Positions 16,929-24,537 of a DNA stretch of 64,000 nt are shown here, one piece after another. Source of the stretch: Agreia sp. Leaf210 (GTDB lineage: Bacteria > Actinomycetota > Actinomycetes > Actinomycetales > Microbacteriaceae); NCBI RefSeq assembly GCF_001421485.1, contig NZ_LMKK01000001.1:625717-689716 (forward strand). The letters run 5' to 3'. The notes under the pieces were generated by a model that was not told the origin of the DNA, did not search any database, and was given only the letters and a program-made list of their open reading frames with translations. Each line of letters begins with the position of its first letter. The stretch's first letter is position 1. A program made the translations under genes and the position numbers.

Positions 16929-17539
16929 GAGGCGCCTCCGAGCACGCCGCCGCTCTCGTCAAGATAGCAGACGCCACACAGCGACTCGTAGGTCACGTGC
17001 TCGCCGTCGATCGCGACCTGGGCGCCATCGAAGACGAACACGTCGTCGATCTTGCGCGAGTTGAAGATGGCCTTGCGCCCGCACCTGCAGATGGTCTTGA
17101 GCTCTTCGAGGCTGTGCGCGATCTCCATGAGCCGCGCACTCCCCGGAAACGCCGACGTCTGAAAGTCTGTGCGGATGCCGTAGGCCAACACCGGCACATC
17201 GTCGAGGATCGCGATACGCAGAGCGTCGTCGACCTGCTCGGGCGAGAGGAACTGCGCCTCGTCGATCAGAAGACACGAGATCGGGCCCGACCCTGTGGCG
17301 ATGGACAGATCGCGGCGCTCGATGAAGTCGGCGCGGAGATGGGACGACGGCGTCACGAGAAAGTCGACCGCGCGAGTGACCCCGAGTCGAGAGACGATGC
17401 GCGTGTCGCCCTTGGTATCGACCGAGGGCTTGGCGATCAGCACGTTCTGATGGCGCTCCTCGTAGTTGTAGGCCGCCTGGAGCATCGCCGTGCTCTTGCC
17501 GCTGTTCATCGCCCCGAAGCGGAAGTAGAGTTTTGCCAC
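16925..17539 (-). CDS. tdk: Thymidine kinase (type II)
   Basis: 204 residues from a GTG at 17539; a weak GGGA lies just upstream and the frame stays open further upstream without family similarity. It salvages thymidine to dTMP. The P-loop reads GAMNSGKST near the N-terminus, the Walker B LLIDEAQFL and the thymidine-binding lasso region (FDGAQVAIDG) are present, and the zinc-binding Cys pairs appear as CRCG and CGVC. Length and order match bacterial Tdk. It is separated by about 70 bp from the upstream radical SAM gene. Confidence 0.94.
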   Translation of the reverse strand: MAKLYFRFGAMNSGKSTAMLQAAYNYEERHQNVLIAKPSVDTKGDTRIVSRLGVTRAVDFLVTPSSHLRADFIERRDLSIATGSGPISCLLIDEAQFLSPEQVDDALRIAILDDVPVLAYGIRTDFQTSAFPGSARLMEIAHSLEELKTICRCGRKAIFNSRKIDDVFVFDGAQVAIDGEHVTYESLCGVCYLDESGGVLGGAS

Positions 17540-17610
17540 GCATCCCAGGGTAGTTGCTCGCGCATCGTGCCGACCCCGCGCCCGACGTGGCCGGGGACGC
17601 GCTTCGATGG

Positions 17611-18705
17611 TCAGAATAGCGTGGGCTGACCCTCGGTGATCTCCTCTGGGATGATCGACCCCGGCGACGGCGACGGCCCCCGTTTCGTGTAGGGATCGTT
17701 CGGCCTGATGGCCGAGCTGCGAATTCCTCCGGATGCGGCATCTTCGATGCCCCGCTGCAGGCCGTGCGCACGAATGAGGGGCTGGATGCGCGCCGCCAAC
17801 CACTTTCTGTAGTCTTTCGGCGCGTAGCTGTTCGCCCCGTAATACATGCGCCCGTACTGCTCGACGAGTTCGGGATGCGCGGATTGCAACCATTCGAAGA
17901 ACCAGGTCTTCACCCCCGGACGCAGGTGTAGCGCCGTGTAGAGCACCGTGGTCGCTCCCGCGGCTTTGACCTGACGCAGAGCCTCGTCGAGATGCGCCTT
18001 CGTGTCGGTGAGATAGGGCAGGATCGGCATCAGGAAGACACTGCACTCGAGCCCCGCGTCTCGTACGGCCGTCACCGTCGCGAGGCGAGCCTTGGTGGAG
18101 GGCGTGCCCGGTTCGATCGACTGCTGCAGTTCGTCGTCGTAGATCGCGATCGACATGGCCAGGTCGACGGGCACCGACGAACTCGCCTCGACGAGAAGCG
18201 GCAGGTCGCGCCGGATGAGAGTGCCCTTCGTGAGGATCGAGAACGGCGTCTGCGACCGGGCGAGGGCCGAGATGATGCCGGGCATCAGTCGGTATCGACC
18301 CTCGGCGCGTTGATACGGGTCTGTATTCGTGCCCAGAGCCACCGGGCTGCGCTGCCACGACGGACGACGAAGCTCTTTCTCGAGCACCTCTGCGACGTTG
18401 AGCTTGACGATGAGTTGCGCGTCGAAATCAGCCCCCGCATCGAGGTCGAGATACGTGTGGGTCGGCCGTGCGAAACAGTAGACACACGCGTGGCTGCAGC
18501 CTCGGTAGGGGTTGATGGTCCAACCATGGGGAATGGCCTTGCTCTCGCCGGGAATCTTGTTGAGAGCCGACTTGGCGAGGATCTCGTGGAACGTGACCCC
18601 TGCGAATTCGGGGGTTTGCACCGAGCGCACGAGGTTGTTGAGCTTCGCCAGCCCGGGCAACGCCGACGGTTCGGTCGCTGCTATCGCCTGACTACTCCAC
18701 CGCAT
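17611..18705 (-). CDS. Radical SAM protein, Rv2578c/SplB-like family
   Basis: 364 residues. The radical SAM cluster motif CSHACVYCFARPTHTY (CxxxCxxC, around residue 70) would bind the [4Fe-4S] cluster, and the surrounding sequence (GWTINPYRGCSHAC, LGTNTDPYQ, ILTKGTLIRRD) is typical of COG1533 proteins related to spore photoproduct lyase, widespread in actinomycetes as the Rv2578c family. The reaction of this subfamily is not established; the relationship to DNA lyases makes nucleic-acid repair or modification possible. The gene has its own spacing on both sides and no clear operon partner. Confidence 0.9.
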   Translation of the reverse strand: MRWSSQAIAATEPSALPGLAKLNNLVRSVQTPEFAGVTFHEILAKSALNKIPGESKAIPHGWTINPYRGCSHACVYCFARPTHTYLDLDAGADFDAQLIVKLNVAEVLEKELRRPSWQRSPVALGTNTDPYQRAEGRYRLMPGIISALARSQTPFSILTKGTLIRRDLPLLVEASSSVPVDLAMSIAIYDDELQQSIEPGTPSTKARLATVTAVRDAGLECSVFLMPILPYLTDTKAHLDEALRQVKAAGATTVLYTALHLRPGVKTWFFEWLQSAHPELVEQYGRMYYGANSYAPKDYRKWLAARIQPLIRAHGLQRGIEDAASGGIRSSAIRPNDPYTKRGPSPSPGSIIPEEITEGQPTLF

Positions 18706-18756
18706 TCCGACAGTCGAACATACATTCGAATGCGCGTCAAGCTCAGGCGTAAGCGC

Positions 18757-19695
18757 TCACGACGCGGATCGCTTCTGCATGTCGGCCGGAGTGTACGAGG
18801 CGAGAGGGTTGCGCCCCATTTTCTGCCGAAGCGCCGCGATCGCGAGATGACGCACGTGAGTGGCTTTCGACGCCTTCACGACTCTGGCCGTGAGGGCGTA
18901 TGCGTCGATGTAGGCCATCCGCGGCGCCCAGACAGGCTGTCTGCGCCTGCTCGACGACACCGAGCGGGTGAGGTGAAGGAACGCCTGAACCGAACCGATC
19001 GCCGATGCGAGGTCGACACCCACGGAGATCGATGGCAGCGAGACGTCACCGGTCTCGTCTTCTTGCAACGTGATGAGGCTGCGCAGATCGGTGTACGGCG
19101 GAATATAAGGGAGGCACCGACTCAGATCGACACTCCGCTCGCTGATCTGATCGAGGTCCTCCGTGGCGGACAAGCCCATGAACCGCTCGAAGGTCCAGGC
19201 GCTCCGGGGCGCGAACGACATGACCTGGGCGGCGAATCCCACGTTCATGACCAAAACGTCGGGGATTCCCTGAAGCCGAGCCTGTCGGGCGATCATGGTG
19301 CCGATCTCGGGCCGCGTGAGTTCGGACTCGTCGAAGACCAGGTGAGCTCCGCGCATGAACTCCTTCGTGTTCTCGCGGGTCACACCCTCTCGCCAGACAT
19401 CCACGGTCGCCCCCGGATTGATGTCGAGCACCGTCTCGCGGAAGATGTCGACCTTGGCCCGCCCGATGCTGGAAGTCTTGGCTCCCTCCACGCGGTTCAC
19501 GTTCTCGCTCTCGAACACCTCGGGATCGGCGACGCTGAAAGACCCCACCCCCATGCGCGCGAGCTTCACCCCGAGCTGAAAACCATCTCCGCCGACGCCT
19601 CCGATGGCGACCCGGCTGGCGATCAAGGCGCTCTGCTCGGCCTCGCTCCAGAAACCGTAGTTTCGAGAGAACTCGGGCGAAGAGATCGTCTTCAT
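18757..19695 (-). CDS. ThiF/MoeB/E1-like adenylyltransferase paired with a LuxI-like acyltransferase
   Basis: 312 residues. The nucleotide-binding GGVGGDG loop lies at residues 32-38, followed by Asp57 in VADPEVFE and Asn67-Arg68 in ENVNRVEG, which match the ATP-binding Asp and the NxxR pair of the E1 superfamily. The zinc-binding CxxC pairs of MoeB/ThiF are absent. A Cys in SRCLPYIPPY near residue 200 is the best candidate for a catalytic Cys. E1-like enzymes adenylate carboxylates; here no ubiquitin-like or ThiS/MoaD partner is nearby. The ATG overlaps the upstream acyltransferase stop by 4 bp, so the two proteins are probably made together and may act on the same molecule. Confidence 0.85.
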   Translation of the reverse strand: MKTISSPEFSRNYGFWSEAEQSALIASRVAIGGVGGDGFQLGVKLARMGVGSFSVADPEVFESENVNRVEGAKTSSIGRAKVDIFRETVLDINPGATVDVWREGVTRENTKEFMRGAHLVFDESELTRPEIGTMIARQARLQGIPDVLVMNVGFAAQVMSFAPRSAWTFERFMGLSATEDLDQISERSVDLSRCLPYIPPYTDLRSLITLQEDETGDVSLPSISVGVDLASAIGSVQAFLHLTRSVSSSRRRQPVWAPRMAYIDAYALTARVVKASKATHVRHLAIAALRQKMGRNPLASYTPADMQKRSAS

Positions 19696-20468
19696 GCGTC
19701 GACCCTCTCAGGCTCCGAGGAGCGCCGCGGCGCTCGTCCGAAATACGCCAGCCCCGGATCCGCAGCCTGGAATGCGGCGATGAAGGAATCGTTGCGAGCG
19801 TCGACGCACACCGTCGACTCGGGGATGTCGATCTCAATGGGCACGTTGTAGTCGAGATAATGCGCGACGTAGCGTACGTCGCCGATGCGCTCCAGCGCGA
19901 TGATTCCGCGCAGGTGCCGTTCGAGCCAGGGCTCGATGATGGCGAAGGTCCTGCCGAGTCCGTGCGGCGGGATGTAGGCCAGCATCAGTGCGAACAGCTG
20001 CCACTGGACGAGATCCTGCAAGGCGGCCTTCTCGTGCCGCGCGATCACGCGCGATACCTCAACGGCGTTGCCGCTGAGGGGGATGGCCGCGAACGCGTCG
20101 GGGCAGAACTCTTCGACCGGCAACGGACGATCGCCCCTCACGATGAGTCGCGACACCCCGACGATGCGCACGCCGGCATCCGCCTGCTCGAAGACGGCGA
20201 ATGTCACCGAGCGCGCATCGTCCTGATCTCTATCGGTGCCGTCCTCGTCGAGCTCGTCGGCGGCCAGCTGCGCCGTCTGATCGACGTAGACGCGGCGACG
20301 GAGCTGGAAGTGAGCGGCGTACTCGGCCTCGAGGCCCGGCACGGCCCGACCGTCGACAGCGAGAATGCCGGCGCTCAGACGCGACTCGGGATTCGACTCG
20401 AACACCCTCGACGTCGGCACGACCGGAATGACCTCGTGGTTCGAGACGGTGCGGTCAATGCGCGACAT
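19692..20468 (-). CDS. LuxI-like / GNAT-fold acyltransferase (autoinducer-synthase-like)
   Basis: 258 residues from the ATG at 20468; an upstream in-frame start would add 12 residues. Several positions match the acyl-homoserine-lactone synthase/N-acyltransferase fold: an Arg-rich RRRVYVDQ near residue 58, acidic residues at 71-84, RIVGVSRL at 101-108, and EVSR at 137-140, equivalent to the Glu-x-Ser-Arg pair of LuxI proteins. The rest is divergent, so the product may be an N-acyl amino acid or another acylated metabolite rather than AHL. It is the first gene of a two-gene operon with the ThiF-like enzyme and is divergent from a TetR-like regulator. The function is inferred from motifs only. 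Confidence 0.65.
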   Translation of the reverse strand: MSRIDRTVSNHEVIPVVPTSRVFESNPESRLSAGILAVDGRAVPGLEAEYAAHFQLRRRVYVDQTAQLAADELDEDGTDRDQDDARSVTFAVFEQADAGVRIVGVSRLIVRGDRPLPVEEFCPDAFAAIPLSGNAVEVSRVIARHEKAALQDLVQWQLFALMLAYIPPHGLGRTFAIIEPWLERHLRGIIALERIGDVRYVAHYLDYNVPIEIDIPESTVCVDARNDSFIAAFQAADPGLAYFGRAPRRSSEPERVDA

Positions 20469-20537
20469 GGTCACCCGCGACCAGAGAAAACCAACGCAAT
20501 ACACTCAGTGCCACAACACGCTCCCACATACAGCACG

Positions 20538-20547
20538 ACGACGTCGT
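20538..20547. promoter_or_regulatory. Perfect palindrome ACGACGTCGT in the divergent promoter region
   Basis: A 10-bp perfect palindrome 70 bp upstream of the LuxI-like gene and about 135 bp upstream of the TetR-like gene. It could be an operator, but a palindrome of this size in GC-rich DNA can arise by chance. Confidence 0.3.
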
Positions 20548-20629
20548 ACATCACCTCGGGCTCGCCCCGGGGCCGCTCCCGTGGGGTGCAGAACGCTCTG
20601 GCTGATCTGAGCATATGAGCACTCCTCGT

Positions 20630-20650
20630 TACGCGCAAACTGCGTAGAAT
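20630..20650 (+). promoter_or_regulatory. Candidate operator and -10 box before the TetR-like gene
   Basis: TACGC (20630-20634) and GCGTA (20642-20646) form a dyad with a 7-bp spacer, a layout suited to a TetR dimer. The right arm runs into TAGAAT (20645-20650), a good -10 hexamer on the plus strand about 30 bp before the GTG start at 20681. I see no good -35. Autoregulation and control of the divergent acyltransferase operon are inferred. Confidence 0.45.
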
Positions 20651-20680
20651 GTCATGTGAATCGAGGGAAGCAGGACCAAC

Positions 20681-21535
20681 GTGGCCGGCAAGGGGTTTTG
20701 GGCATCGGGTGCCGTTGATCCGGATCGACAGTCTGCAACGCGGCAGGCGATACTCGCCGCAGCGATGTCGCATATCGAGACGACCGGCCTCACGGTGGGC
20801 ATAGACGATGCAGTGCTCGACGCCCTCCTTCTCGAGGCGGGCGCCACCCGCTCAGAGCTCGACGACATCTGGCCGACGTATCACCAGATGCTCGACGACG
20901 TGTTCCTCACCGTGGCAGAGAAGGCCCGAGACGACCGCGCCGACACAGAGACGCTGTTGTCGACCTGGCAGTACTTGAGTTCTCGAACCGACGATCTGCT
21001 CTCTCCGAACGGCCGGCGACAGGTTCTGGTCGACGTCATCCGCACAGCGGCCGAATACAACTTCGGTGCGGTGACGGCAACGGGCGCCTGGCGCACCTAC
21101 GCCGGGCTGTCGGCGACCATCCTGTCTTTCCCCGAGGCCGAGAGCCGCCAGCGCACCCTCGATGCTCTGCGGGCGAGCGAGATGTCGTTCGTCGAGACGA
21201 TGGAGATGTTCTATCGCAATGTGCTGCCCACGGTGGGCTACCGCCTGAAGCCCCATTTCGGTGGCGACTGGCAGCCGTTCGTCGTCGCCGCCGCGTCGGT
21301 CATCGAGGGACTCGGTCTCATCCGCGCGTCGGTTCCCTCCCTGGTCGAACGCCCGCTCGAGATCCCCTTCAACGACGTGGTCGAACCGTGGTCGTTGGCT
21401 TCTCTGGCGTTCATGGGTGTGGTCGACGCCTTCGTCGAACCAGACCCAGACTACGAACCTCACGAGGCCATCGCTCGCCTGAGCGGCGGCGTCGATGTGA
21501 CCCCGTCCTCCGCCGAAGACCCGCAGGCCTACTGA
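20681..21535 (+). CDS. TetR-like transcriptional regulator
   Basis: 284 residues, longer than the usual 190-230 for TetR. The start is a GTG with CAGGA about 6 nt upstream. The N-terminal region RQAILAAAMSHIETTGL resembles the first helices of a TetR DNA-binding domain, followed by a degenerate recognition helix region (GATRSELDDIWPTYHQMLDDVF). The remainder is helical, as in ligand-binding domains of the family. It is divergent from the LuxI-like/ThiF operon, with 212 bp between the start codons, so it is the likely local regulator and its ligand may be the operon's product (inference). Confidence 0.68.
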   Translation: MAGKGFWASGAVDPDRQSATRQAILAAAMSHIETTGLTVGIDDAVLDALLLEAGATRSELDDIWPTYHQMLDDVFLTVAEKARDDRADTETLLSTWQYLSSRTDDLLSPNGRRQVLVDVIRTAAEYNFGAVTATGAWRTYAGLSATILSFPEAESRQRTLDALRASEMSFVETMEMFYRNVLPTVGYRLKPHFGGDWQPFVVAAASVIEGLGLIRASVPSLVERPLEIPFNDVVEPWSLASLAFMGVVDAFVEPDPDYEPHEAIARLSGGVDVTPSSAEDPQAY

Positions 21536-21539
21536 TCGC

Positions 21540-22178
21540 TCAGTCCGACAGGTATCCGTCTTCGGCGGCACGCCTCAAGAGGTCGTCTCGCGTCGCGACG
21601 ACGCGCCCCTGCGTCTCGTACATGGCCCTGATCTGCTTCAGTGCCCCGCGAACACGTTCGAAACGAACCCCCTCGATGAGCGCGATGTCGACGGTGCTCT
21701 GCCCGGTGGCGTAGAGGCGGAGCACACGGCGCTGCCACTCGTCGAGGGCCGTCGGCGGAGGCGGCGGTGGTGCCGATGGACAATCCTTGCCGGCTTCCTC
21801 GTCGCCGAGCACCCGCCGTGCTGCGTCGAGCAGCGCCTCGGCTGGCCGGGACTTGGGCACGAAGGCGTCCGCTCCGGCCTCCAACGTGTCGGCCTCGGCC
21901 TCCGGCCCACCCTCGGTGCTCATGACGACGACCCGCGCACCGGCATCCGAGCAGATGCGGATGCGCTGACGCAATGTCGTCGTCGACTCCATGACCCGCG
22001 CCATGAGCACGACGTCCGGAGGAAAGGACTCGTGAGCGATGAGGGCTTCCCAGGATCCCGAGACCGCGACCACGGTGAAGTCGGGCGCATTGCTCTCGAT
22101 CCACTGGGCCAGCCCATCGACGATGAGAATATGGTCATCGAGCAGGGCGATCGTGCGCGCGGACGCCGCGTCCGTCAT
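21540..22178 (-). CDS. Pseudo-response regulator (receiver lacking the phospho-Asp)
   Basis: 212 residues. The receiver domain keeps the acidic pair (LLDDH, Asp14-Asp15) and the conserved Lys (FVPKS), but the phosphoacceptor position reads DVVLMA, with Ala60 where Asp is expected. A Pro-rich linker (seven Pro near residue 135) leads to a short helical C-terminal domain resembling a LuxR-type HTH (LRLYATGQSTVDIALIEG) and ending RRAAEDGYLSD. The regulator at 28387-28986 ends in nearly the same way (RRAAEDGLVS) and has an intact Asp, so the two are paralogues. Its ATG overlaps the stop of the GGDEF-EAL gene by 4 bp, implying coupled translation. Confidence 0.85.
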   Translation of the reverse strand: MTDAASARTIALLDDHILIVDGLAQWIESNAPDFTVVAVSGSWEALIAHESFPPDVVLMARVMESTTTLRQRIRICSDAGARVVVMSTEGGPEAEADTLEAGADAFVPKSRPAEALLDAARRVLGDEEAGKDCPSAPPPPPPTALDEWQRRVLRLYATGQSTVDIALIEGVRFERVRGALKQIRAMYETQGRVVATRDDLLRRAAEDGYLSD

Positions 22179-24502
22179 GACACCACCGCCGCTGTTCCGA
22201 ACTTGCGGATTCGGTCCATCGTCTGCCGGAACGACTGCGGGCGCCCGAAGTAGTACCCCTGGGCGCTCCTCACACCGAGCTCGACCATCACGTCGACCAT
22301 GTCGGGGCTCTCGATACCTTCGACGATCATCGTGTAGTCGAGGTTGTCACCGAAGCTCTGCAGCGCCTTGATCACCTCGCGCTGCCTCACGTCACCGAGG
22401 TCGTCGATCAGGCTCTTGTCGATCTTCAGGATGTCCATCGGGAATCGCACCAGAGCGCCGACCGACGAGTCATCGGAACCGTAGTCGTCGAGAGCGATGA
22501 TCACCCCGGCGTCCTGCATGATCTCTGCTTCTCGTCGCAGATCGTCGGTCACCGAGCGCAGCGACCTCTCGTTGAGTTCGATGCACATCGAGACGTTCGG
22601 ATGCGATCGGGCCACTTCGCGGATGAACGGCCCCAGGTGATCCTCGCTGATCTGGCCCAGCTCGAGGTTGACCGTCATGCACGCGATGCTCGGTTCGACC
22701 GAATAGAACTTCTCTGCGGCGTCCATGGCCTTGACGACGATCTGTCTCGTCAATTCGTCCATCAGTCCGAGGCTCTTGGCTCGCGCGACGAGAGACGAGG
22801 GCGAGATGGGGCCGAGTTCGGGGTCGATGTAACGGACGAGCGCCTCGAACGCCCAGATGCGGCCCTGGTCGATGCTCACGATGGGCTGGAATGCAAGCGT
22901 GAGCCGGTCTTCGGTGATCGCCCGCGCGACGATGTCGTTCGTGCGTGTCGACCGGTGGGAGGCGATGCTGACGCTGCTGCCCTCTGCCGGCCCGCCCTGG
23001 CGCCGGGATCTCTTGACCTGCAGCATGCTGCGGTCGGCGTCGACCACCAGCAGCTGGGCGTCGATCTCCCGATGACCCGAGAAGGCGAGCCCCGCGCTCA
23101 CGACCGGCCGGAACTCTTGCCCGTCGAGGGTCAGGGGCTTGCCGATCTCTCCGATGATGGCATCGGCGAGCTCCTTGCTCTGCGCCACGGTCTGCAGCTC
23201 CGTGAGAATGACGACGAATTCGTCACCGCCGATGCGCGACACGAAGTCGCGCACACCCACTGACCCGCGCAGCCGGGCGGCGACGACCTTCAGGAGCTCG
23301 TCGCCCGTGTGGTGCCCTCGAGAGTCGTTGAGCTTCTTGAAGTTGTCGAGGTCGATGAACAGAACCGCGATGCCGGAGTGATACGACCGGTTCTCGTTGG
23401 CATCGACCAGTGCCGTCTGGAACGCGCCGTAGTTCGGCAGGCCCGTCAGCGGGTCGCTGTTCGCGAGACGCTCGAGCTTGTCGACGTCGTTCTGGATGCG
23501 CACGGTCTCGCTGGCCATATGGGCGAGCGCGGTCAGGGCCTGCTGCTCCTCGCCGCCCAGCGGCAGGGCACCGAGACGTCGCGACGCGACGATGTATTCG
23601 TCGAGGCCCGACTCGAGGCGCACCCGCGAGCCGATCTCGCCCGCTGCCGGTGGATCTTTGCGCACAAGGGTGTCGCTGGCCTGCAGCACCATCTTCGCCC
23701 GCAGTTCGAGCGCCTTGCGCAAGCCCACCTCCGTGGCCCACGGAAGATCGACAGCCGCCGTGACGACGCCGGTGAGCAACTGGTGAACGCGCCGGAAGCG
23801 GGAGCGTTGGGCGATCATGAAGAAGAACGTGGCCACGAGCAGGAGCACGAACGGGGTCAGCCGCGCATCGGGGTCGCCCTCGAGCCAGGGGATCAACTGG
23901 GCGTCGAGAGCAGTCATTCCGGTCGAGACGACCGCGACGAGGAGCACGACCCCGATCACCCTCATGGGGCTCAGCGCCGAGATCCCGAAAGTCTGGTTCA
24001 AGCTCCACCTGCCGTGGCCCCTGATGAACTCGAGGAACAGGGCGAAGACGAAGTAGGCCGCACTCGCCAGGGTGTATGCCACGAGCGTCCAGACCCCGAG
24101 CCGCGTCAACTCGTTGTGCACCACGACGAAGGCGAGCCCCGTGACCGCGCTGACCCCGGCGACGTAGAGAGCGACGGAGACGCTGCGCAGCACGATCAGC
24201 TGCGATACGAGAACGCCCACGACCCAGATGGCGACCGTCAGAAGGTACTCGGACTGCGGCCGAGGAACAGAGAGCAGTGCCACAGCCACGCCGAGCATGG
24301 GAAGGCCGCTGATTCGTCCCGAGGGGATCCTCAAGTGCGCGCACATCATGCAGCCCAAGACGGTCACCAGTTCGACCGTCCACGAACGTGGAGGGCTGAA
24401 GGCTGCGCCGACGAATGCATAGACGACTGTCACGACCGCGAGGGCCACGAACGGCGCGACGAAGACACGGTCGAACATGGACAGCTTGAAGCGATTGACC
24501 AT
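22175..24502 (-). CDS. Membrane GGDEF-EAL protein (c-di-GMP synthesis/breakdown)
   Basis: 775 residues from the ATG at 24502, with GAGGAG upstream. The first 280 residues hold about seven or eight hydrophobic helices, a likely sensory membrane domain. The GGDEF domain is intact (SRIGGDEF near residue 424), but the RxxD product-inhibition site is degenerate (GVRD). The EAL domain follows with FEALVR near residue 552, ELNE, DDYGSDDSS, KIDKS and VEGIES, so most metal and catalytic residues are present. It could make or degrade c-di-GMP, or do both. It follows mqo by 35 bp and overlaps the pseudo-response regulator by 4 bp. Confidence 0.92.
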   Translation of the reverse strand: MVNRFKLSMFDRVFVAPFVALAVVTVVYAFVGAAFSPPRSWTVELVTVLGCMMCAHLRIPSGRISGLPMLGVAVALLSVPRPQSEYLLTVAIWVVGVLVSQLIVLRSVSVALYVAGVSAVTGLAFVVVHNELTRLGVWTLVAYTLASAAYFVFALFLEFIRGHGRWSLNQTFGISALSPMRVIGVVLLVAVVSTGMTALDAQLIPWLEGDPDARLTPFVLLLVATFFFMIAQRSRFRRVHQLLTGVVTAAVDLPWATEVGLRKALELRAKMVLQASDTLVRKDPPAAGEIGSRVRLESGLDEYIVASRRLGALPLGGEEQQALTALAHMASETVRIQNDVDKLERLANSDPLTGLPNYGAFQTALVDANENRSYHSGIAVLFIDLDNFKKLNDSRGHHTGDELLKVVAARLRGSVGVRDFVSRIGGDEFVVILTELQTVAQSKELADAIIGEIGKPLTLDGQEFRPVVSAGLAFSGHREIDAQLLVVDADRSMLQVKRSRRQGGPAEGSSVSIASHRSTRTNDIVARAITEDRLTLAFQPIVSIDQGRIWAFEALVRYIDPELGPISPSSLVARAKSLGLMDELTRQIVVKAMDAAEKFYSVEPSIACMTVNLELGQISEDHLGPFIREVARSHPNVSMCIELNERSLRSVTDDLRREAEIMQDAGVIIALDDYGSDDSSVGALVRFPMDILKIDKSLIDDLGDVRQREVIKALQSFGDNLDYTMIVEGIESPDMVDVMVELGVRSAQGYYFGRPQSFRQTMDRIRKFGTAAVVS

Positions 24503-24537
24503 CAACCCAGGTCTCCTCGGTCGGGGCGCCCTACCCC

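Noticed and set aside
18680-18700. ACTACTCC near 18690 and ACTACTCG near 29060 as further copies of the LuxR motif
   Set aside because: Both differ at the seventh base of ACTACTG, are single copies, and are not arranged in clusters; they look like chance matches.
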